5,214 nt of DNA from an uncultured Gemmatimonadota bacterium (GTDB taxonomy: Bacteria > Gemmatimonadota > Gemmatimonadetes > Gemmatimonadales > Gemmatimonadaceae), in NCBI GenBank assembly GCA_946887155.1, contig CAMPKM010000253.1, positions 1 through 5,214 of the forward strand, read 5' to 3'. A model generated the notes under the pieces. That model did no database searches, was not told the DNA's origin, and saw nothing but the letters and a program-made list of their open reading frames with translations. Numbering within the stretch: the stretch's first letter is position 1; each line of letters starts with the position of its first letter. Of the stretch, positions 1 through 5,214 are shown one piece after another. The translations under genes and the position numbers were made by a program.

Positions 1-1194
1 GTCCTGCACCTCGAAGACGTCGTCGAGTTTGCGGTCGAATCGCTCGGACCAGAGGTGATAGCCGTCGGAGGCGTTGATCAGCTGCGCGGTGATGCGGAGC
101 CGGTCGCCGGACTTTCGGACGCTGCCTTCGAGGATGGTGCGCACGTTCAATTTTTCGGCAACGGCACGCAGGTCCTCGTTCTTCCCCTTGAACGCGAAGA
201 CCGACGTGCGGGCGGCGACGCGCAGGTCCGGGAGCTGGACGAGCGCATTGATGATTTCTTCCGTGATGCCGTCGCTGAGGTATTCGTTGTCGGGATCGGC
301 GCTCATGTTGGCGAACGGCAGGACGGCGAGCGACTGTTCTGCCGCCGGCGGGCTCGCGTGCGACTTGCTCAGCGCCTCGACGAGCTGGCCGCCGTTCGCG
401 AATCGATCCACCGGATCACGCGCCAACAGGCGCGCGACGGCCTGGCCGACGGGAGTGGGAACGCCCTCGCGCGTCTTCGTGACGTCGGGCGGAGACATCG
501 AGAAGCGCCGGGCGATCACCGCCTGCAGCGTGGGCCCGGTGAACAACTGCTCGCCCGTCAGCAATTCGTAGAAGACGCAGCCTAACGAGAACAGGTCGCT
601 GCGGCCGTCGATCGCGTGCTCGCCGGCCGCCTGTTCCGGGCTCATGTAGGCCGGCGTCCCCATGGCGACACCGACCTGCGTCATGGTGGCGTTCGCCGTC
701 GTCGCCGACACCGCCTTGCCGATTCCGAAATCGGCGACCAGCGCATGCCCATCGTGCAACAGGATGTTCTCGGGTTTGATGTCGCGGTGTACCACGTCGC
801 GGCGGTGCGCATAGTCCAGCGCATCAGCGACTTCGCGGACGACGCGCACGGCATCGTCCACCGGAAGGCGATGTTCCTTCCGGAGCCGGTCGCGGAGCGA
901 GAGCCCTTCGATCACCGGCATCACGTAGTAGAGAAACCCGGCCGCCTCCCCCGAGTCGAACAGGGGCATGATGTGCGGATGCGTGAGCCCGGCGGCGAGC
1001 TTGATCTCGCGGAGGAAGCGGTCGGCGCCCACCTCCGAGGCGAGATCGGGCCGCAGCACCTTGAGGGCCACTCGGCGATCGTGGCGGAGATCGCGCGCGA
1101 GGAAGACGGTTGCCATGCCTCCGCTGCCAAGCTCCCGCTCGATCCGGTATCGATCGGCGAGAGCTGCAGTCAGTTTGTCAGGCGCGAATGACAA
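1..1194 (-). CDS. Hanks-type serine/threonine protein kinase with C-terminal TolB-like domain (partial, C-terminus off the window)
   Basis: The gene reads leftward, and 398 codons are visible before the window edge. Residues about 16-275 form a complete Ser/Thr kinase domain. It has a glycine loop GSGGMATV (23-30), the VALK lysine (K45), a likely helix-C glutamate (E63), an HRDIKPEN catalytic loop (136-143; D138, K140, N143), DFG (155-157) and GTPAYMSPE (179-187). The activation segment is rich in Thr/Ser (T165, T166, T170, T172), as in kinases activated by autophosphorylation. After a short linker, residues about 288-398 resemble the TolB amino-terminal-like domain (COG5616-type): SLAVLPFANMSADP, LSDGITEEIINAL, ILEGSVRKSGDRLRI, GYHLWSERFDR. 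In related proteins TPR repeats often follow, but here that part is outside the window. No membrane segment is visible between the two domains. No ATG lies between the cstA stop and the kinase domain. The TTG at 1194-1192, preceded by GAAGGA, is the best start. Substrates are unknown. The kinase assignment is near certain, the exact start less so. Confidence 0.95.
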   Translation of the reverse strand, partial: MSFAPDKLTAALADRYRIERELGSGGMATVFLARDLRHDRRVALKVLRPDLASEVGADRFLREIKLAAGLTHPHIMPLFDSGEAAGFLYYVMPVIEGLSLRDRLRKEHRLPVDDAVRVVREVADALDYAHRRDVVHRDIKPENILLHDGHALVADFGIGKAVSATTANATMTQVGVAMGTPAYMSPEQAAGEHAIDGRSDLFSLGCVFYELLTGEQLFTGPTLQAVIARRFSMSPPDVTKTREGVPTPVGQAVARLLARDPVDRFANGGQLVEALSKSHASPPAAEQSLAVLPFANMSADPDNEYLSDGITEEIINALVQLPDLRVAARTSVFAFKGKNEDLRAVAEKLNVRTILEGSVRKSGDRLRITAQLINASDGYHLWSERFDRKLDDVFEVQD

Positions 1195-1204
1195 GTAGCG
1201 GCGA

Positions 1205-1210
1205 TCCTTC
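1205..1210 (-). promoter_or_regulatory. Probable ribosome binding site for the kinase TTG start
   Basis: GAAGGA on the minus strand lies 10 nt before the TTG at 1194-1192, in the short gap after the cstA stop. It is a fair match to the Shine-Dalgarno consensus at slightly long spacing. It is the main reason for choosing TTG, because no ATG or GTG exists in frame between the cstA stop and the kinase domain. It is the only recognisable Shine-Dalgarno sequence in front of a gene in this window. Confidence 0.5.
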
Positions 1211-1215
1211 GGGAA

Positions 1216-3288
1216 TCAGTCGCCGGCGGCCGCGGTCCTCGGCTCGAACGGATGTTCTGTCGATACTGGCGCCATCCGACCCGAGATGACCTTGTACCAC
1301 TCCTTCATGCTGTCGGCGAGGATGATGATGACAGCGATCAGGAAAAATGCGGTCACGGCCGCGTCGATCCGGTCGTTGAAAATGAAGCGCTGGGCCACCT
1401 CGGCGCTGGCGATCCCCGGCGGCAGGTTTCCGGCGGCCAGCGTGGTTTCGTACACGTTCGCCCGCGCCAGGAAGCCGAGCCGCGGGTCGGGCGAGAAGAT
1501 CTTCTGCCAGCCCGCGGTCATGCAGATGATGACCAGCCAGGCCAGCGGCGCGAGGGTGATGGGCGCGTATTTCGCCTTCCCCATCTTGATGATGACCGTG
1601 GTGCCCACGCATAACGCCACCGCGGCCAGCAACTGGTTGGCGATGCCGAACAGCGGCCAGAGCGTGTTCACGCCGCCTAACGGGTCGATGACGCCCTGGT
1701 AGAGGAAGTAGCCCCACATCATCACGAAGAGGGCGCTGGTGATGAGCACGCCCGGGTACCACGACACGCGTCCCAGCGGTTTCCAGACATGCTTGAGGAT
1801 ATCCTGCAGCATGAACCGCCCCACGCGCGTGCCGGCATCGAGCGTGGTCAGGATGAACAGCGCCTCGAACATGATGGCGAAGTGGTACCAGAGGGCCATC
1901 GCGGTCGGTCCGCCCAGCACGTTCGAGAACAGGTGCGCCATGCCCACGGCGAGGCTTGGCGCGCCGCCGGTGCGGGACAGGAGCCGCTCTTCTCCCACGT
2001 TATCGGTGAGGAGGCGGAACGCTTCGGGATCGAGCACAAACCCCCAATTGCGTATCGCCTCGGCCGCGCTCTCCGGGCTGGTCCCGATGATGCCCGCCGG
2101 GGAGTTGATCGCGAAGTACTCGCCGGGCGTCAGCACGCAGGCGGCAATGAGCGCCAGGATGGCGACCAGTGATTCGAGCAGCATGCCGCCGTAGCCGATG
2201 AACCGGGCATCCGGCTCACGTTGCAGCAGCTTGGGCGTGGTGCCTGACGAGATCAGCGCATGAAAGCCCGATATCGCGCCGCAGGCAATGGTGATGAAGC
2301 AGAACGGAAACAGCTTGCCCGCGAAGACCGGTCCCGTGCCGTCGATGAACTGGGTCACGGCGGGCATCTGCAACGGCGGCAGGACGATGAGGACGCCCAG
2401 GGCGAGGGCAAACACCACGCCGAGCTTCACGAACGCGGAGAGGTAGTCGCGGGGCGCAAGCAGCAGCCAGACGGGGAGCACCGAGGCCGCGAACCCGTAG
2501 ATCATGATCAGCCAGGCCAGGTTGGCGCGGCTGAGCGTGAACATCGGGGCGAGGGTGGCGCTCTCGGAAACTTCCTTGCCGGCATAGAGCGCCACGATGA
2601 GCAGCACGATGCCGATGGCGGTGGCCTCGAGCACGCGGTGCGGCCGGATCCAGCGCATGTAGCCGCCCATGATGAGCGCGATCGGGATCGTCAGGCCGAC
2701 CGTGACCAGGCCCCAGGGGCTCTCACCTAACGCGTTGACGACGACCAGCGCCAGCACCGCGATCAGGACCAGCATGATGCCGAGGACGGCGACGAGGGCG
2801 GTAACACCGGCGACCGGCCCGATTTCCTCACGCGCCATCTGTCCGAGCGACTTGCCGTTGCGGCGGACGGAAGAGCAGAGAATCACGAAATCCTGGACCG
2901 CGCCGCCAAGCGCCACGCCGACGATGATCCAGATCGCGCCGGGGAGGAACCCGAACTGGGCGGCGAGCGTCGGCCCCACGAGTGGGCCCGGACCCGCGAT
3001 GGCGGCGAAGTGGTGGCCGAAGACGATCCAGCGATTCGTCGGCACGAAGTCCCGGCCGTCGTTCAGCCGCTCGGCGGGGGTCAATCGATTTGCGTCGAGC
3101 GCAAACACCTTGGCCGCGATGATCCGGCTGTAGAACCGGTAGGAGACGAGGTAGGTGCAGATGGCGGCCGTGAGGAGCCATGCGGCGCTGACCTGTTCAC
3201 CCCGCCCGAGCGCCATGACGCCGAAGGCGCCCGCACCGGCGAGGGAAACAAGTATCCAGACCAGGATCGACAGTGGTTTCGGCATCAT
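1216..3288 (-). CDS. cstA: CstA/BtsT-family carbon starvation protein, membrane transporter for pyruvate and/or peptides
   Basis: This 690-residue integral membrane protein aligns along its whole length with remembered E. coli CstA (701 aa). Shared landmarks are GHHFAAIAG (91-99) followed by GPLVGP (101-106), GAVQDF (129-134), LPVWLLLAPRDYLS (271-284), LFPFCFITIACGAISGFHA (326-344) with SSGTTPK (347-353), TGGAPSLAVGMA (440-451), DAGTR (484-488) and NTLWPLFGIANQ (541-552). Many hydrophobic stretches spread over the chain suggest roughly 16-18 membrane segments, with a short soluble tail (EHPFEPRTAAAGD). In E. coli, CstA and its paralogue BtsT take up pyruvate and have been linked to peptide use during carbon starvation. 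The substrate cannot be read from sequence here. The start is one of two adjacent ATG codons (3288 or 3285), with no Shine-Dalgarno ahead. The kinase gene begins 21 nt after the stop in the same frame, implying one transcript. A BtsT-like role is as possible as a CstA-like one. Confidence 0.97.
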   Translation of the reverse strand: MMPKPLSILVWILVSLAGAGAFGVMALGRGEQVSAAWLLTAAICTYLVSYRFYSRIIAAKVFALDANRLTPAERLNDGRDFVPTNRWIVFGHHFAAIAGPGPLVGPTLAAQFGFLPGAIWIIVGVALGGAVQDFVILCSSVRRNGKSLGQMAREEIGPVAGVTALVAVLGIMLVLIAVLALVVVNALGESPWGLVTVGLTIPIALIMGGYMRWIRPHRVLEATAIGIVLLIVALYAGKEVSESATLAPMFTLSRANLAWLIMIYGFAASVLPVWLLLAPRDYLSAFVKLGVVFALALGVLIVLPPLQMPAVTQFIDGTGPVFAGKLFPFCFITIACGAISGFHALISSGTTPKLLQREPDARFIGYGGMLLESLVAILALIAACVLTPGEYFAINSPAGIIGTSPESAAEAIRNWGFVLDPEAFRLLTDNVGEERLLSRTGGAPSLAVGMAHLFSNVLGGPTAMALWYHFAIMFEALFILTTLDAGTRVGRFMLQDILKHVWKPLGRVSWYPGVLITSALFVMMWGYFLYQGVIDPLGGVNTLWPLFGIANQLLAAVALCVGTTVIIKMGKAKYAPITLAPLAWLVIICMTAGWQKIFSPDPRLGFLARANVYETTLAAGNLPPGIASAEVAQRFIFNDRIDAAVTAFFLIAVIIILADSMKEWYKVISGRMAPVSTEHPFEPRTAAAGD

Positions 3289-3396
3289 TAATGGATGCTG
3301 GTTGCTTGGTTGCTGCTTGTGCGTGGCTGGTGCTGGTAACGCTGGTGCTCGTGCGTGGGTGTGCTCGTCCTGTCTGCTGCCCTCTGACTTCCAAGG
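3289..3396 (-). other. Putative U-poor, Shine-Dalgarno-free 5' leader of cstA
   Basis: If the promoter at 3403-3431 is used, the cstA mRNA begins near 3396 and has a leader of about 108 nt. On the minus strand the 80 nt covering 3380-3301 contain only two T residues and are dominated by C, A and G, with repeated CACC, CAGC and GCAAC words. No AGGAG-like sequence precedes the ATG. An almost U-free RNA forms few A-U or G-U pairs, so it should be weakly structured near the start. The composition is seen directly; its role as a leader is inferred. Confidence 0.4.
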
Positions 3397-3402
3397 TTGC
3401 AG

Positions 3403-3431
3403 AACATGGGCTCGGGTCCGGGGATGGTCAA
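3403..3431 (-). promoter_or_regulatory. cstA: Candidate sigma70-like promoter for cstA
   Basis: On the minus strand TTGACC (3431-3426) matches the -35 consensus at five of six positions. After exactly 17 nt comes CATGTT (3408-3403), a weak -10 that keeps the A at position 2 and the T at position 6. Transcription would start near 3396. This is the best promoter-like pair found in the divergent region, but the -10 is poor and GC-rich phyla have variable promoters, so it is a candidate only. Confidence 0.33.
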
Positions 3432-3442
3432 CGACAAATTCC

Positions 3443-3462
3443 CGGCTCGGGCGCGCGAGCCG
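3443..3462. repeat. 7-bp GC-rich inverted repeat in the divergent promoter region
   Basis: CGGCTCG (3443-3449) and CGAGCCG (3456-3462) are perfect reverse complements separated by 6 nt. The repeat sits 11 nt upstream of the candidate cstA -35 box and about 50 nt before the lipoprotein ATG. It could be an operator for a dimeric regulator serving one or both directions, or a hairpin in a rightward transcript. No T-run follows on either strand, so an intrinsic terminator is unlikely. Chance is possible in such GC-rich DNA. Confidence 0.4.
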
Positions 3463-3511
3463 AAAGGTCGTTCTCTGGTGCCCGTGCCCTACTTAGCTTT
3501 CCGGCACCTCG

Positions 3512-4153
3512 ATGCCTTACGCATTCCGACTCCTGTTCATCGCCTCGGTCGTCCTGGCTGGTTGCGGGGGCGGCTCACGCCCAGCCGTTACCGAAGCACC
3601 ACCGGCTGACGCGCCCCTGAATTCCTTTGCGGCGACCCGATTGATCGTGTTGCCGGCGCAGCGCGCGGTCGACGGCATTGCCTGGGGGACGAAGGCGGGT
3701 GTGCCGCGCGTCCTGCTGGCATCGATCGATTCATCGCTTGAAGCGGCCATCCGCGAGAAGGGAGTGACCGCCTGGGTCATGGCGAGCGAGCTCGCTCGCA
3801 CGGCCCGCCGGAATCCCACGTATGCCACCAACCCGGCGGAAATCCGGGCCGGCGACGCGGTCCGGTTCCTGGAGCGCTCGCGCGACTCGAACATTCCGGA
3901 GCCGGTGGCGTCGCAGCTTCGCGCGCTCGCCGGCTTTCACGATGCTCGTTATGCGCTCATCCCCGTGGAAGTGCGCTTCGAAGCGGGAAGCGCGTCGGGC
4001 ACGGGTCGTGGCGTCCTGCGCATGGCGATCCTCGATGTCCGGGGCTCCCGGCTCGTCTTCATCGGCGACATCCAGGGCCCCGACCTTCCCGATTACACAC
4101 CGACCCTGGGCGCCACCCTTGCGCGCCGGTTTGCGGACCTCGTCGTTCCCTGA
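3512..4153 (+). CDS. Predicted outer-envelope lipoprotein of unknown function, possibly TolB/CsgG-like fold
   Basis: The 213-residue product starts with a typical lipoprotein signal peptide: R6, a hydrophobic stretch LLFIASVVLAG, and the lipobox LAGC with the acylated cysteine at C18. A Gly/Pro/Ala-rich linker (19-37) follows. The mature domain (about 40-213) alternates beta strands and helices: RLIVLPAQ (43-50), SIDSSLEAAIREKG (71-84), ARYALIPVEVRFEAG (145-159), VLRMAILDVRGSRLVFIGDI (168-187), ATLARRFADLVV (201-212). That order resembles TolB-amino-terminal, CsgG and LpoB-type domains, but this is a fold impression and not a family match. I do not recognise the family. The signal peptide fixes the ATG at 3512, although no Shine-Dalgarno precedes it. 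A weak -10-like TACTTA at 3490-3495 would give a leader of only about 9 nt. The isocitrate dehydrogenase gene follows after 7 nt, so the two are probably co-transcribed. Confidence 0.85.
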   Translation: MPYAFRLLFIASVVLAGCGGGSRPAVTEAPPADAPLNSFAATRLIVLPAQRAVDGIAWGTKAGVPRVLLASIDSSLEAAIREKGVTAWVMASELARTARRNPTYATNPAEIRAGDAVRFLERSRDSNIPEPVASQLRALAGFHDARYALIPVEVRFEAGSASGTGRGVLRMAILDVRGSRLVFIGDIQGPDLPDYTPTLGATLARRFADLVVP

Positions 4154-4160
4154 CAACATC

Positions 4161-5174
4161 ATGGCAATCGCCTGCACGCTGATTCCCGGTGACGGCATCG
4201 GGCCGGACATTACCGACGCCACCCTGGCCGTGCTCGAAGCGGCCGGCGCGACCTTCGACTGGGACCGGCAGGTGGCCGGCGCCGCCGGCGTGGCCCAGAA
4301 AGGCAACCCGATGCCTGACGAGACGCTCGAGTCGATCAAGCGCACTCGTCTGGCGCTCAAGGGCCCGCTGGAAACGCCGTCCGGCGAAGGGTATCGGTCG
4401 GTGAACGTCGCTCTCCGGCAGACGTTCGATCTCTACGCGAACGTCCGGCCGGCGAAGGACCTCGTGCCCGGCGGCCGGTACGACGGCGTCGACATCGTGC
4501 TGATCCGCGAGAACACCGAGGGTCTCTACGCCGGACTCGAACACTACATCCGCATCGGCGACGATCCACAGGCGGCGGCGGAATCCATCGCGCTCATCAC
4601 GCGCGTGGGATCGGAACGCGTCATTCGTTATGCGTTCGAGTACGCCGTGAAGCACGGGCGGAAGAAGCTGACCCTCGTCCACAAGGCGAACATCCTCAAG
4701 TTCTCGCAGGGACTCTTCCGGAACATCGGACAGAAACTGGCGAAGGAGTACGAGGGGAAGCTGGCCTTCGAGGAACGGATCGTGGACGCGGCGGCGATGC
4801 AGCTCGTACTCGACCCGCTCAAGTTCGACGTCATCGTCACGACCAACCTGTTCGGCGACATCCTGTCCGACCTCGTGTCCGGGCTGGTCGGTGGCCTGGG
4901 CCTCGCGCCCGGCGCGAACATTGGCCGGGACGCCGCGATCTTCGAGGCCGTGCACGGGACCGCCCCGGACATCGCGGGCCAGGGGATCGCGAACCCCGGC
5001 GCCCTGTTGCTGGCGTCGTGCCTGATGCTCGACCACGTCGGCGACCGGTTCCGCGCCGACCGGATCCGCCGCGCCCTCGAGTCGACGATCAAGGGAGGGA
5101 AGACGCGCACGAAGGACCTCGGCGGCAGCGCGACGACGAAGGAATTTGCCGACGCCGTCATCTCGCATCTCTGA
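4161..5174 (+). CDS. NAD-dependent isocitrate dehydrogenase (IDH/IPMDH superfamily)
   Basis: The 337-residue enzyme should oxidise and decarboxylate isocitrate to 2-oxoglutarate in the cytoplasmic TCA cycle. It opens with LIPGDGIGP (7-15). Isocitrate contacts are visible in SVNVALRQ (80-87; S80, N82, R86), R96 in NVRP and R116 in RENTEG. The catalytic pair is Y123 (GLYAG) and K175 (HKANI). Metal ligands are D209, D233 and D237, the last two in the IDH/IMDH signature spanning about 229-248. The SxNxxxR motif argues against isopropylmalate or homoisocitrate dehydrogenase. In HGTAPDIAG (265-273), D270 and I271 sit where NADP-specific E. coli IDH has Lys344 and Tyr345, so NAD+ is the expected cofactor. 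Size and sequence resemble the short mitochondrial IDH3-type enzymes rather than the longer E. coli Icd. The ATG at 4161 is the natural start, six residues before the first strand motif; a longer in-frame upstream extension overlaps the lipoprotein gene and is unlikely. No Shine-Dalgarno is present, so coupling to the upstream stop is plausible. Confidence 0.95.
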   Translation: MAIACTLIPGDGIGPDITDATLAVLEAAGATFDWDRQVAGAAGVAQKGNPMPDETLESIKRTRLALKGPLETPSGEGYRSVNVALRQTFDLYANVRPAKDLVPGGRYDGVDIVLIRENTEGLYAGLEHYIRIGDDPQAAAESIALITRVGSERVIRYAFEYAVKHGRKKLTLVHKANILKFSQGLFRNIGQKLAKEYEGKLAFEERIVDAAAMQLVLDPLKFDVIVTTNLFGDILSDLVSGLVGGLGLAPGANIGRDAAIFEAVHGTAPDIAGQGIANPGALLLASCLMLDHVGDRFRADRIRRALESTIKGGKTRTKDLGGSATTKEFADAVISHL

Positions 5175-5194
5175 GTCGGCGCCGCGCGCAGGGC

Positions 5195-5214
5195 ATGCTG
5201 GTTCGCATCTTCCA
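5195..5214 (+). CDS. Possible start of a further gene, cut by the window edge
   Basis: An ATG at 5195, 20 nt after the isocitrate dehydrogenase stop, opens a frame reading MLVRIF before the window ends. AGGG precedes it, but too close to act as a good ribosome binding site. Six codons are too few to identify a product, and the stretch may equally be spacer or the end of a convergent gene. No terminator-like hairpin with a T-run is seen between 5175 and 5214. Confidence 0.2.

Noticed and set aside
55..1191. Plus-strand open frames at 55-585 and 616-1191
   Set aside because: They lie opposite the kinase, whose catalytic motifs are all intact on the minus strand. Their translations show no domains.
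1195..1215. cstA and kinase as one gene split by a sequencing error or nonsense mutation
   Set aside because: CstA ends with a family-typical C-terminal tail, and the kinase begins with a normal N-terminus and its own GAAGGA site. Two genes are the simpler reading.
2260..2730. Plus-strand frame rich in Asp, Arg, Glu and His opposite cstA
   Set aside because: Its composition is simply the reverse complement of codons for hydrophobic membrane segments, and cstA is continuous through the region.
3361..3390. ACAGGA and TTGGAA in the cstA leader as possible CsrA sites
   Set aside because: E. coli cstA is CsrA-controlled, but the match here misses one base of the ARGGA core, there is no paired site at the start codon, and CsrA presence in this lineage is unknown.
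3443..3462. Inverted repeat as an intrinsic terminator
   Set aside because: No T-run follows the stem on either strand, and the site lies between divergent starts where no transcript is expected to end.
3273..3620. Plus-strand frame with a hydrophobic stretch (WLVLVTLVLV) in the intergenic region
   Set aside because: The hydrophobicity comes from the GT-rich tract. The frame overlaps both cstA and the lipoprotein start, has no ribosome binding site, and ends in non-membrane low-complexity sequence.
3822..4160. N-terminal extension of isocitrate dehydrogenase in frame upstream of 4161
   Set aside because: It would overlap most of the lipoprotein gene, its residues are Arg/Ser-rich and low in complexity, and family members begin just before the LIPGDGIGP motif.
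4059..5168. Long open frame (369 codons) on the minus strand opposite isocitrate dehydrogenase
   Set aside because: The plus strand encodes a full, motif-complete enzyme here. The antisense translation is Arg/Val/Asp-rich with no recognisable domain, as expected from GC-rich third positions.

Overview
The window looks like an ordinary chromosomal segment from a GC-rich bacterium, most likely a member of Gemmatimonadota. This is an inference. Genes use G or C at most third codon positions, and the left-hand protein has the layout that recurs in that phylum: a Hanks-type kinase domain starting with ALADRYRIERELG, fused to a TolB-amino-terminal-like domain. No mobile element, CRISPR array, tRNA or rRNA was seen.

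Layout. There are two divergent transcription units around an intergenic region at 3289-3511. Leftward (minus strand) comes cstA, a complete 690-residue CstA/BtsT-family transporter (3288-1216). It is followed after 21 nt, in the same reading frame, by a Ser/Thr protein kinase (1194 to beyond position 1) whose C-terminus lies outside the window. Rightward (plus strand) comes a 213-residue predicted lipoprotein of unknown function (3512-4153). After 7 nt follows a complete 337-residue NAD-type isocitrate dehydrogenase (4161-5174). The last 40 bases may hold the start of another gene.

The intergenic region offers one reasonable sigma70-like promoter for cstA and a 7-bp GC-rich inverted repeat just upstream of it. 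It also encodes an unusual leader for cstA that is almost free of U and has no Shine-Dalgarno sequence.

How the genes may work together (inference). CstA-family proteins import pyruvate and/or peptides when carbon is scarce, and isocitrate dehydrogenase feeds the TCA cycle, so both arms touch central carbon supply. The tight cstA-kinase junction suggests that the kinase is co-expressed with the transporter and may sense or regulate nutrient uptake. The kinase and the lipoprotein may also share a TolB/CsgG-like alpha/beta fold. Nothing here is clearly a new system. The points most worth checking are the cstA-kinase coupling, the membrane-free kinase-TolB-like architecture, and the U-poor leader.
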